A stretch of 6,148 nt of DNA from Paracoccaceae bacterium (GCA_020441345.1 JAGRMK010000206.1:1-6148); one strand, 5' to 3'. Positions 1 to 6,148 are shown, counted from the stretch's first letter. Notes: a model not told the origin generated them from the sequence alone. Numbers and translations: made by a program.

Positions 1-646
1 CGGCCAGCGGGTTTTCCATGGTCGCCGGATTGGCGACATCCTCATACCGGCTGTCCGAGGGGGCCAGCCATTCCTTTTCCGCGCCCCAGTAGATGTCTTT
101 CTCGGGGTGCCAGATGTCCTCGCGGCCAAACGAGAATCCGAAGGTCTTGAACCCCATCGATTCGTAAGCGACGTTCCCTGCCAGGATGATCAGATCGGCC
201 CAGCTCAGCGCGTTGCCGTATTTCTTCTTGATCGGCCACAGCAGACGACGCGCCTTGTCCAGGTTGCCGTTGTCCGGCCAACTGTTGAGCGGCGCGAATC
301 GCTGATTGCCGGTGCCGCCGCCGCCGCGCCCGTCGGCGGTGCGATAGGTGCCGGCCGCATGCCACGCCATGCGCACCATCAGGCCGCCGTAATGGCCCCA
401 ATCCGCCGGCCACCAATCCTGGCTATCGGTCATGAGATCCGCGAGATCCTTTTTCAGGGCCTCCACATCCAGCGATTTCAGCGCCTCGCGGTAGTCGAAA
501 TCCGCGCCCATCGGGTTTGTTTTGGTGTCGTGCTGGTGCAGGATGTCGAGGTTCAGCGCATTGGGCCACCAATCCATCACGTCCTTGCTGGTGGCGGTAT
601 TGCCGCCATGCATCACGGGGCACTTGCCTGCGTTGTTTCCGTCCAT
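1..646 (-). CDS. katG: Catalase-peroxidase KatG, N-terminal part (runs off the left edge)
   Basis: Haem-containing bifunctional enzyme that removes hydrogen peroxide by catalase and peroxidase activity. The minus strand is open from the ATG at 646-644 to the window edge, giving 215 codons of a protein usually about 720-750 residues long. The start reads MDGNNAGKCPVMHGG, a typical KatG opening. The distal haem-pocket motif VRMAWHAAGTYR lies at residues 91-102, with catalytic Arg92, Trp95 and His96 equivalent to R104/W107/H108 of the M. tuberculosis enzyme. NSWPDN (121-126) supplies the conserved Asp125. Further family motifs are KKYGNALSWADLI (141-153), GFKTFGFSFGRED (165-177) and YWGAEKEWL (186-194). 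The Tyr and Met of the Trp-Tyr-Met adduct and the proximal His lie beyond the edge and cannot be checked. A GGGAGAGAG ribosome-binding site at 659-651 supports the start. The gene is divergent from oxyR, so OxyR control is likely (inference). Identity is secure. Confidence 0.97.
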   Translation of the reverse strand, partial: MDGNNAGKCPVMHGGNTATSKDVMDWWPNALNLDILHQHDTKTNPMGADFDYREALKSLDVEALKKDLADLMTDSQDWWPADWGHYGGLMVRMAWHAAGTYRTADGRGGGGTGNQRFAPLNSWPDNGNLDKARRLLWPIKKKYGNALSWADLIILAGNVAYESMGFKTFGFSFGREDIWHPEKDIYWGAEKEWLAPSDSRYEDVANPATMENPLA

Positions 647-876
647 GTCACTCTCTCCCATCCTGAAAACTGCTGCTGTTGTGCGGGCGTCTGCCCGGTG
701 TCTTTCCAACGAACGCGCCCGCTGCCGTCGCGCGTCCATCGGCGGCGCGCGGGCCCTGTGCGGGCCGCATCCCTCTGCGCCCCGATGATTCCCCCGCTCC
801 GTTGGAACAAGCTTACCAAAGCATTCTCATTAGGATAAGTTTGATTTTCTGATGATTGCGATTGAGTCTACTTATG
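647..876. promoter_or_regulatory. Divergent katG-oxyR control region
   Basis: This 230-base spacer lies between two divergent starts and has two distinct halves. Positions 811-870 are A/T-rich (39 of 60 bases), in sharp contrast to the surrounding GC-rich coding DNA, and probably hold the promoters and the OxyR operator. Positions 665-800 are GC-rich and would form a katG leader of roughly 150 bases if katG transcription starts in the A/T-rich part. LysR regulators normally bind between themselves and a divergent target, and oxidised OxyR contacts about four successive helical turns. I could not fit a clean OxyR consensus (ATAG/CTAT blocks spaced by 7) or strong -35/-10 hexamers for either direction, so the exact sites are not assigned. 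Confidence 0.55.
684..697 (-). other. Small hairpin in the katG leader
   Basis: A perfect 5-bp inverted repeat, CGGGC and GCCCG, surrounds a 4-base loop. It would fold in the katG mRNA leader about 24 bases upstream of the ribosome-binding site. No U-tract follows, so it is not a terminator. It may be a chance structure in GC-rich DNA. Confidence 0.25.
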
Positions 877-1788
877 ATGAACATCACCCTGAAGCAGATG
901 CGCTACTTCCAGACCCTTGCCCGCCACGGGCATTTCGGCCGCGCAGCCGAGTCCTGCGCGATATCGCAACCCGCCTTGTCCATGCAGATCAAGGAGTTGG
1001 AAGAAACGCTGGGAACCGCCCTGTTCGAACGCAGCGCCCGCCAGATCCGCCTGACCAGCTTTGGCGAAGATTTCGCCCGGCGCGTCGGCGCGATCCTGCG
1101 GTCGGTGGACGAACTGGCCGATCTGGCACGGGCCTCGACGAACCTGATGGCGGGGCGGCTGCGACTGGGGGTGATTCCGACGGTGGCGCCCTATCTCTTG
1201 CCAACCATCGTGTCCTCACTGACCCGCGCGCACCCGGAACTGGACATCCATGTGCGCGAAACCCTGACACCCAAACTGTTGCACGAACTGACCGAAGGGC
1301 GGCTGGATGCCGCGATCGTGGCCCTGCCGGTTTCCGAACCCTCGCTGACCGAGGTCGCACTGTTTGGCGAGGACTTCGTTCTGGTGCGCCCGCGCGCCGA
1401 CGCCGACAAGCCCGTGCCCGATGGCGACGGGCTGCGCGAAATGCGGCTGCTGCTGCTGGAAGAGGGGCACTGCTTTCGCGATCAGGCGCTGTCGTTTTGC
1501 AACATGCCCTCGGCCCATCCGCGCGAGTTGCTGGACGGCAGTTCCCTGTCAACACTGGTGCAGATGGTGGGCGCGGGTCTGGGCGTAACACTGATCCCGG
1601 CGATGGCGGTCGCCGTGGAAACCCGGTCGGCGGATGTCGCCATTGCCCGGTTTTCGGCGCCGCGCCCCCAGCGCACCATCGGCATGATCTGGCGCAGCAC
1701 AAGCCCCCTGGCCGCGCAGCTCATGCAGGTAGCCCAGGTCGTCAAGGCCGCTGCCGAGGCTCTGCGTGCGGAGCAAAGCGGACGTTGA
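877..1788 (+). CDS. oxyR: OxyR, LysR-family hydrogen peroxide sensor and regulator
   Basis: Cytoplasmic transcription factor that senses peroxide by forming an intramolecular disulfide and then activates antioxidant genes such as katG. Starting at the ATG at 877 the protein has 303 residues (E. coli OxyR has 305). The winged helix-turn-helix covers about residues 1-60 (HFGRAAESCAISQPALSMQI at 19-38). The linker helix follows at about 61-90, then the regulatory domain, with the family motif IPTVAPYLLP at 100-109. The redox motif GHCFRDQALSFC gives Cys199 and Cys208, exactly the E. coli numbering, and Arg266 in QRTIGM also matches. That numbering agreement is why I chose 877. An ATG at 874 has slightly better spacing from a weak GAG, and a TTG at 856 is also in frame. 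The gene is divergent from katG, its probable target. Its stop is 5 bases from the convergent permease stop. Confidence 0.95.
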   Translation: MNITLKQMRYFQTLARHGHFGRAAESCAISQPALSMQIKELEETLGTALFERSARQIRLTSFGEDFARRVGAILRSVDELADLARASTNLMAGRLRLGVIPTVAPYLLPTIVSSLTRAHPELDIHVRETLTPKLLHELTEGRLDAAIVALPVSEPSLTEVALFGEDFVLVRPRADADKPVPDGDGLREMRLLLLEEGHCFRDQALSFCNMPSAHPRELLDGSSLSTLVQMVGAGLGVTLIPAMAVAVETRSADVAIARFSAPRPQRTIGMIWRSTSPLAAQLMQVAQVVKAAAEALRAEQSGR

Positions 1789-1793
1789 ACGCA

Positions 1794-2990
1794 TCACTGA
1801 TGCCGCAGCGCTTCGATCGGGTCCAGCCTGGCGGCACGCCGTGCCGGGAAATAGCCGAACACGACCCCGATGAAAGCCGAGAACACAAAGGCCAGCGCCG
1901 CCACCGCCAGATCTGGCGAGAACGGGATCCCCATGTATTGCGCGACCACGGCGGCCAGAACAAAGCCCAGAACCAGCCCGATCACGCCGCCGAACATCGA
2001 CAGCACCACGGCCTCGATCAGGAATTGCATCAGCACCTGGCCTGCCTGCGCGCCAACCGCAAGGCGGATGCCGATTTCGCGGGTGCGCTCGGTGACCGAG
2101 ACCAGCATGATATTCATGATCCCGATTCCCCCGACCAGCAGGCTGACACCGGCGATCGACGCCAGCAACCCGGTCAGAACGCCGGTGACATCGGCCAGCA
2201 TCTCGGCGATCTGATCCATGCTGAGCACGTTGAAATCGTCGTCTTCGTCCGGTGCGATCCGGCGGCGCTCACGCATCAGGCTCTCAATCGCGGAAACCCC
2301 GCCCGAATTGGACGTTCCGTCGCGCAGCGCGATCTGGATCGCATAGATGTCGCGGGTGCCCTGGATGCGGCGCTGGAAGGTGCGCATCGGGATCAACACG
2401 ATGTCATCCTCATCCCTGCCAAATCCCCCCCCGCCAAGAGGCTCCAGAAGTCCGACGACCTCGCAACTGATCGCGCCAAGCCGGATTCGCATGCCGACCG
2501 GGTCGGCTCGACCGAACAGCGCCTGACGCACGGTTTCCCCAAGGATGCAGACCGCGACGCCAGAGGCTTCTTCCCCCGGCGTGAAGGCCCGCCCGTGGAT
2601 CAAGTTCCGGCCCGTCACGATCAGATACCGGCTGTCGGTTCCGGTTACCTGGGTCGCGTGGTTGAGGTTGCCGTTGACAAGCGTCATCTGCGTCGAGCCA
2701 AAAGGCGCGGCGGTCAGCACGGCGGGAATCTGTTCGATCAGCGCCTCGACATCGTCACTGTCAAAGGGCTTCGCGGGGGCGTCGAACTCGCCTTCGACGG
2801 CGGAGAGAAAGATCAGGTTGGCGCCCTGCCCCTCGATCTGCGCGGTCACCTGATCCGAGGCCCCCTGCCCGATGGTTACCATCGCGACCACCGCCGCGAC
2901 GCCGATGATCACCCCCAGCACCGTCAGAAAGGACCGCATCGCGTTACGGCGAATGGCCTGAAACGCCAGCGTGATCGTTTCAGCCAGCAT
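1794..2990 (-). CDS. MacB/FtsX-type ABC transporter permease
   Basis: Inner-membrane subunit of a MacAB-like efflux system; 398 residues. MacB-type permeases are mechanotransmitters that drive export of periplasmic substrates through an adaptor and an outer-membrane channel. The layout is typical. TM1 is at about 19-41, followed by a large periplasmic MacB core domain (about 45-265). TM2 (about 270-295), TM3 (about 322-350) and TM4 (about 360-382) follow. The FtsX-family signature GGIGIMNIMLVSVTERTREI (287-306) leads into GIRLAVGA, and the C-terminus reads RRAARLDPIEALRHQ. ATPase and permease are separate here, unlike fused E. coli MacB of about 650 residues. I chose the ATG at 2990 because MLAETITLAFQAIRRN is the usual family start and AAAGGCGG (3004-2997) sits upstream. 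It overlaps the ATPase gene by 11 bases, suggesting coupled translation. The periplasmic domain has an acidic run (DEDDD, 248-252). The substrate cannot be read from sequence. Confidence 0.93.
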   Translation of the reverse strand: MLAETITLAFQAIRRNAMRSFLTVLGVIIGVAAVVAMVTIGQGASDQVTAQIEGQGANLIFLSAVEGEFDAPAKPFDSDDVEALIEQIPAVLTAAPFGSTQMTLVNGNLNHATQVTGTDSRYLIVTGRNLIHGRAFTPGEEASGVAVCILGETVRQALFGRADPVGMRIRLGAISCEVVGLLEPLGGGGFGRDEDDIVLIPMRTFQRRIQGTRDIYAIQIALRDGTSNSGGVSAIESLMRERRRIAPDEDDDFNVLSMDQIAEMLADVTGVLTGLLASIAGVSLLVGGIGIMNIMLVSVTERTREIGIRLAVGAQAGQVLMQFLIEAVVLSMFGGVIGLVLGFVLAAVVAQYMGIPFSPDLAVAALAFVFSAFIGVVFGYFPARRAARLDPIEALRHQ

Positions 2991-3690
2991 CGGCGACCGC
3001 CTTTCGCGTCGGGGCGTCGCGCTCGATCCGGCCATCGACCATCCAGATCAGCCGCCCGGCATACTCGGCCATGTCGTCTTCGTGAGTGACCATGATGATC
3101 GTCATGCCGTCGCGGTTGAGACCCTGCAACAGCTCCATGATCTCGACCGAACGCTTGGTGTCCAGATTGCCGGTCGGCTCGTCGGCCAGAATGACCTCGG
3201 GGTTTCCGGCCAGCGCACGCGCGATGGCGACCCGTTGCTGCTGACCACCCGACAGCTCAGACGGGTCATGGTGCGCACGATGCGCCAGCCCCACCTTGTC
3301 CAGCGCCGCCGCTGCGGCGACAAGTCGATCCTGGCGTGGCATCCCCTTGTATATCAAGGGCAATTCGACGTTCATCAGGGCGCTGGTGCGAGGCAGCAGG
3401 TTGTAACCCTGAAACACGAAGCCCAGGAAATGACGCCGCAACAGGGCACGCTGGTCGCGGTCCAGGGTGCCGACCTCGACCCCCTTGAAACGATACTGCC
3501 CGCTGGTCGGGCTATCGAGGCAGCCAAGCACGTTCAACGCCGTCGATTTGCCCGACCCGCTAGGGCCCATGATCGCCACGAACTCACCCTTGCGGATCAC
3601 CAGGTCAATCCCGTCCAGCGCCCGCACCTCTGTGTCGCCGGCGCCGTAAACGCGCGTCACCCCTTGCAGCTCGATCACGGTATCAGTCAT
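2980..3690 (-). CDS. MacB-type ABC transporter ATP-binding protein
   Basis: Cytoplasmic ATPase (236 residues) that powers the permease encoded just downstream. All nucleotide-binding motifs are intact: Walker A GPSGSGKST (42-50), Q-loop Gln94 in FVFQGYNLLP, signature LSGGQQQR (146-153), Walker B VILADEP with catalytic Glu171, D-loop GNLDT (174-178) and switch His203 in VTHEDD. It belongs to the MacB/LolD/FtsE group. RTSALMNVELPLIYKGMP (101-118) is typical of MacB ATPases rather than LolD, and the neighbouring adaptor and four-helix permease support MacB. The ATG at 3690 lies inside the end of the adaptor gene, in an 8-base ATGACTGA overlap, and no strong separate ribosome-binding site is visible. 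Expression probably depends on translation of the upstream gene. Confidence 0.95.
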   Translation of the reverse strand: MTDTVIELQGVTRVYGAGDTEVRALDGIDLVIRKGEFVAIMGPSGSGKSTALNVLGCLDSPTSGQYRFKGVEVGTLDRDQRALLRRHFLGFVFQGYNLLPRTSALMNVELPLIYKGMPRQDRLVAAAAALDKVGLAHRAHHDPSELSGGQQQRVAIARALAGNPEVILADEPTGNLDTKRSVEIMELLQGLNRDGMTIIMVTHEDDMAEYAGRLIWMVDGRIERDAPTRKAVADAG

Positions 3691-4912
3691 CGGCCAGATC
3701 CGTGATCACCAGATCTCCCTCGGCCAGATCCCCGGCAAGTATCTGCGTGAACCGACCGTCGGTCAGGCCCGTCTCGACCGGGATTTCCCGCGCCTCGCCG
3801 TCGCGCAGGACCCAGACCGTGCCCGCGTCGCCGCCCGTCTCACCGCGGCCGCCAAAGGGGTTGGCCGGTCCGCCGGACGGGGGGCCGTCGAACATTTCGC
3901 CCGCATCCCCGACCGGCGGCGCATAGCGCAGCGCGGCGTTGGGCACGGTCAGCACGTCCTGTGCCGCAGCCACGCGGATATCGGCCGTGGCGGTCATCCC
4001 GGGACGCAGCAACATCTCGGAGTTGTCCACGCTGAGCACGGCCTTGTAGGTGACAACCCCGGCGATGGTCTGCGGCGCAAAGCGGATCTCGGCGATCGCC
4101 GCCGGAAACTCGAGATCGTCATAGGCCTCGACGGTAAAACTCGCGGCGGCGCCGACAGCAACCCGCCCGATATCGGCCTCGTCGATATCGACGCGCAGCT
4201 CCATCTCGCGCAGATCTTCGGCGATGGTGAACAGGACCGGCGCCGAAAGCGCGGCGGCAACGATCTGACCGACATCCGCCGACCGGTCCAGCACGACACC
4301 GCGGATCGGCGAGCAGATGCAGGCCATTTCCAGATCGGCCTGTTGCAGGTCGAGATTGGCTTCGGCCAGCGAGCGGTCGGCGATGGCGGATTGCAACGAG
4401 GCCTCGGCGCGGACATAGGCCGCGCGCTGGGCGACCGAGGTCTGGTGTGACTGCACGCCCCGGCGGTCCAGTTCCTGCCCCGCTTCGTAAACCTCTCGCG
4501 CTTCGGTCAGCGACGCCTGCGCCATCGCCACCCGCGCAATCGCCGCGTCCAGCGACGCCTGATATACCGCGACCTGTGCCATCAGCTTGCCGGTATCGAG
4601 CCGCGCAAGGGTCTGGCCCACCTCGACGGTATCGTTGAAATCGACCTCGACACTGGCCAGCGTGCCCGACAATTCGCTGGAGATTTCGACCAGGTTCGTC
4701 GGCTCGACCGTGCCGGTCGCGGTCACCGATTCAATCACGGTGGACCGCGTAACCGATGCGGTCAGATAAGGTGGCACCTTGTCTTCGGATGCGCGCCAAT
4801 ACATCGTTCCGCCGATACCGGCCAAGATCAGAAGCACCGCGGCCCACCCGCGCCATCGCCGTTTGCGCCCCCCGGCAAGTCCGACGACTGTTGCGACATC
4901 CAATTCGGGCAT
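3683..4912 (-). CDS. MacA-like periplasmic adaptor (membrane-fusion protein, HlyD/RND-type)
   Basis: Inner-membrane-anchored periplasmic adaptor, 409 residues, that links the ABC permease to an outer-membrane channel. The cytoplasmic N-terminus is basic (RKRRWRG, 16-22) and precedes a single membrane anchor (about 23-38). The first lipoyl half follows (about 65-110, GTVEPTNLVEISSELSGTL). A long alpha-helical hairpin rich in Ala, Gln and Glu spans about 112-196, and the second lipoyl half is SPIRGVVLDRSADVGQIV (201-218). The beta-barrel covers about 235-315, ending in the family motif LLRPGMTATADI (301-312), and the membrane-proximal domain covers about 316-409. A Gly/Pro/acidic stretch at 331-363 interrupts that last domain. 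I chose the ATG at 4912 because GGAG at 4922-4919 sits 6 bases upstream; the frame stays open to 5014, but that extension is not adaptor-like. It is the first gene of the three-gene operon. No outer-membrane partner is visible here. Confidence 0.93.
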   Translation of the reverse strand: MPELDVATVVGLAGGRKRRWRGWAAVLLILAGIGGTMYWRASEDKVPPYLTASVTRSTVIESVTATGTVEPTNLVEISSELSGTLASVEVDFNDTVEVGQTLARLDTGKLMAQVAVYQASLDAAIARVAMAQASLTEAREVYEAGQELDRRGVQSHQTSVAQRAAYVRAEASLQSAIADRSLAEANLDLQQADLEMACICSPIRGVVLDRSADVGQIVAAALSAPVLFTIAEDLREMELRVDIDEADIGRVAVGAAASFTVEAYDDLEFPAAIAEIRFAPQTIAGVVTYKAVLSVDNSEMLLRPGMTATADIRVAAAQDVLTVPNAALRYAPPVGDAGEMFDGPPSGGPANPFGGRGETGGDAGTVWVLRDGEAREIPVETGLTDGRFTQILAGDLAEGDLVITDLADD

Positions 4913-4918
4913 ATGCGT

Positions 4919-4922
4919 CTCC
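4919..4922 (-). promoter_or_regulatory. Ribosome-binding site deciding the adaptor start
   Basis: GGAG on the minus strand, within ACGGAGACGCAT, lies 6 bases before the ATG at 4912. It is the best ribosome-binding match near the adaptor N-terminus and argues against the in-frame start 102 bases further upstream. Confidence 0.6.
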
Positions 4923-5369
4923 GTCTCTGAGCAATCCCGCGTCCTGCCTCGGGGTGCCCCGGCACCAGAGCACAAGCCCGACGAGCACCGATGCGCCAAC
5001 ATCCGCGCCGCCAATGAAGGCCTGCCCAGGCACCGGGACTCACGCGGCCGGGCAGATTGCGCATTCCATATCCAATACGCTCGGGATTATCCATGTGGTC
5101 GACTGGATTCTCTGGGCACAAGCAGCCGGCAGCCGGCAAACACCTGCCGAAACAGCCCGTCAGAGCGCACCATGCCGCACCACATTTCCCGTTCACCGAC
5201 CGGATGCGGGGTGGCAGGAGCGCGCCTGTTGCGCCATTTCCTTGATCGGCGCCATCCGGAACGCCCCGCGATTTACGTCGGGTAAGCGCCAAGCCACCAA
5301 CGCCACAGCCTTGATCCAGATCATCCTCGATGCCAAAAAGCTCGACCTAAACTGATAAAAAACCTCACT

Positions 5370-5399
5370 TTGCGCCACGAGATCGGTCTAGAGTATCCA
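5370..5399 (+). promoter_or_regulatory. Weak candidate promoter for the BMP gene
   Basis: TTGCGC (5370-5375) and TATCCA (5394-5399) are separated by 18 bases and follow an A/T-rich stretch. Each matches the sigma-70 consensus only partly. Transcription from here would give a leader of roughly 80 bases. The call is tentative. Confidence 0.2.
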
Positions 5400-5462
5400 C
5401 CCAGGACTGCCGCTTGCGACCGAATCGAAAGACGGCTCGTGAATGCGTGGCAGATCCAGACA

Positions 5463-5483
5463 CAACAGGACAACAGGAAAGGA
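5463..5483 (+). repeat. Tandem 8-base repeat that forms the BMP ribosome-binding region
   Basis: CAACAGGA occurs twice head to tail (5463-5470 and 5471-5478), followed by AAGGA (5479-5483). This gives three Shine-Dalgarno-like AGGA cores in a row. The last one sits 6 bases before the ATG at 5490 and is the likely ribosome-binding site. The start is therefore well supported. Confidence 0.6.
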
Positions 5484-5489
5484 ACTGCC

Positions 5490-6148
5490 ATGCTCAACTT
5501 CAAGAAGGCCCTCATGCCCGCGGTGATGATGACCGCGCTCGCGGCTGGCACCGCTGCCTCTGCCTTTACCGCCTGCCAGGTGACCGACACCGGCGGCATC
5601 GACGACAACAGCTTCAACCAGACTGCATGGCAGGGCGCGCTCAACGCACAGGAAAGCCTGGGCGTCGATGTGCGCTTCCTGGAATCGCAGGCAGAAACCG
5701 ACTATGAGGCGAATATCAACTCGCTGGTAAACGGCGGCTGCGACATCATCATCACCGTCGGTTTCCTCTTGGGCGACGCGACGCAGGAAGCGGCGATGGC
5801 GAACCCCGATCAGGCGTTCTCGATCGTTGACTATGCCTATGATCCGACGATCCCGAACGTGCTGGGTCAAGTCTATGCGACCGATCAGGCGGCGTTCCTG
5901 GCGGGCTATCTGGCCGCCGGCATGACCGAAACCGGGTCGCTGGGCACCTTTGGCGGTATCAACATTCCGCCGGTGACGATCTTCATGGACGGTTTCTATC
6001 GCGGTGCGATGTATTACAACGCGCAGCATGGAACCGAAGTGACCGTTCTCGGCTGGAACCCGGAAACCCGCGAAGGGCTGTTCACCAACAACTTCGAATC
6101 GCTCGACGACGGGCGCGCCTTTGCCCAGAACCTCTATGACGAGGGCGC
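5490..6148 (+). CDS. BMP/PnrA-family ABC transporter substrate-binding protein, N-terminal part (runs off the right edge)
   Basis: Periplasmic binding protein of the basic membrane protein (PnrA/Med) family. Characterised members bind purine nucleosides and deliver them to an ABC importer. The window holds 219 complete codons of a protein normally about 330-360 residues long. A Sec signal peptide is clear: a basic start (MLNFKK), a hydrophobic core and probable cleavage after ASA at residue 25. The mature protein begins with the family hallmark CQVTDTGGIDDNSFNQTAWQ (29-48). Further BMP features are LESQAETDYEANINSLVNGG (64-83), CDIIITVGFLLGDA (84-97), VLGQVYATDQAAFLAGYLAA (124-143) and GTFGGINIPPVTIFMDGFYRG (152-172, split here as GTFGGINIPP and VTIFMDGFYRG). 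A strong ribosome-binding site lies at 5479-5483. ATPase and permease genes would be expected to the right but are not visible. Nucleoside specificity is inferred from the family, not shown by residues. Confidence 0.93.
   Translation, partial: MLNFKKALMPAVMMTALAAGTAASAFTACQVTDTGGIDDNSFNQTAWQGALNAQESLGVDVRFLESQAETDYEANINSLVNGGCDIIITVGFLLGDATQEAAMANPDQAFSIVDYAYDPTIPNVLGQVYATDQAAFLAGYLAAGMTETGSLGTFGGINIPPVTIFMDGFYRGAMYYNAQHGTEVTVLGWNPETREGLFTNNFESLDDGRAFAQNLYDEG

Larger units (their letters stand above)
4913..5489. other. 577-base spacer without a convincing gene; probable divergent promoter region
   Basis: The spacer lies between the divergent starts of the efflux operon and the BMP gene. Open frames exist on both strands, but none has recognisable domains, a good ribosome-binding site with a sensible start, or a natural protein composition. 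Visible minor structures are an imperfect palindrome GGTGCCCCGGCACC (4953-4966), a doubled AGCCGGC (5124-5137 region) followed by a small hairpin CGGCA/TGCCG (5134-5149), and an A/T-rich stretch around 5349-5362 ahead of the BMP gene. The efflux operon promoter should lie here. No operator or regulator gene for the efflux system could be identified, nor any tRNA or insertion sequence. Confidence 0.5.

Noticed and set aside
107..838. Plus-strand open frame of 243 codons
   Set aside because: It is antisense to katG and its leader; the KatG reading is unambiguous.
856..876. TTG start of oxyR at 856
   Set aside because: It adds seven residues before the conserved MNITLKQMRYF start. Starting at 877 puts the redox cysteines at 199 and 208, exactly as in E. 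coli OxyR.
852..3089. Very long plus-strand open frame of 745 codons
   Set aside because: It runs out of frame through oxyR and then antisense to the permease gene. Its translation is rich in Arg, Asp, His and Gln without domains, as expected for a shadow in GC-rich DNA.
2971..3705. Plus-strand open frame of 244 codons
   Set aside because: It is antisense to the ABC ATPase, whose motifs are all intact; no domain is recognisable in the plus-strand frame.
4953..4966. Palindrome GGTGCCCCGGCACC as a terminator
   Set aside because: The stem is short, no T-tract follows on either strand, and it lies upstream of both flanking genes, where no terminator is expected.
4913..5014. N-terminal extension of the adaptor to an ATG at 5014
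   Set aside because: The extra 34 residues are Cys/Arg-rich and unlike adaptor N-termini, whereas GGAG sits correctly before the ATG at 4912.
4828..5292. Minus-strand open frame of 154 codons overlapping the adaptor start
   Set aside because: Its composition is rich in Arg, Gly, Trp and Cys with no domain, it has no convincing ribosome-binding site, and it overlaps the real adaptor N-terminus in another frame.
4756..5355. Plus-strand open frames of 199 and 168 codons in the spacer
   Set aside because: They begin inside the adaptor coding region on the opposite strand and show no recognisable family features.
5565..5576. FTAC near the BMP N-terminus as a lipoprotein lipobox
   Set aside because: Phe at the -3 position is a poor lipobox residue and an ASA signal peptidase I site lies just before it. 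In this family the Cys belongs to the first beta-strand (CQVTD). Lipidation cannot be fully excluded.

Overview
The window looks like a piece of an alphaproteobacterial chromosome, most likely Rhodobacterales (Roseobacter/Paracoccus-like). Reasons are the high GC content, the GC-rich third codon positions, the divergent katG-oxyR pair and the style of the BMP-family binding protein. This placement is an inference from gene content, not from a search. I see no mobile element, tRNA, rRNA or CRISPR array.

Region 1 (1-1788) is a peroxide-defence module. The N-terminal 215 codons of a catalase-peroxidase (KatG) run leftward off the window edge. A complete OxyR-type LysR regulator is transcribed the other way, across a 230-base spacer. 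That spacer has an A/T-rich promoter-like half next to oxyR and a GC-rich, hairpin-capable half that would be the katG leader. In known systems oxidised OxyR activates katG, so regulator and target probably share this control region.

Region 2 (1794-4912, minus strand) is a compact three-gene operon for a MacAB-type efflux system. In transcription order it encodes a membrane-fusion (periplasmic adaptor) protein, an ABC ATPase and a MacB/FtsX-type permease. Consecutive genes overlap by 8 and 11 bases, which suggests translational coupling. ATPase and permease are separate polypeptides, unlike fused E. coli MacB, and no TolC-like outer-membrane gene is present in the window. The permease stop lies only 5 bases from the oxyR stop, so the two units converge with no room for an intergenic terminator.

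Region 3 (4913-5489) is a 577-base spacer without a convincing gene. It probably carries the divergent promoters of the efflux operon and of the next gene.

Region 4 (5490-6148) is the N-terminal part of a secreted BMP/PnrA-family substrate-binding protein, probably the first gene of a nucleoside-type ABC importer that continues to the right.

Overall this is an ordinary set of well-known families. I found no evidence for an undescribed system. The points worth a second look are regulatory or architectural: the oxyR-katG spacer, the 5-base convergent junction, a low-complexity insert in the adaptor protein and the unassigned 577-base spacer.
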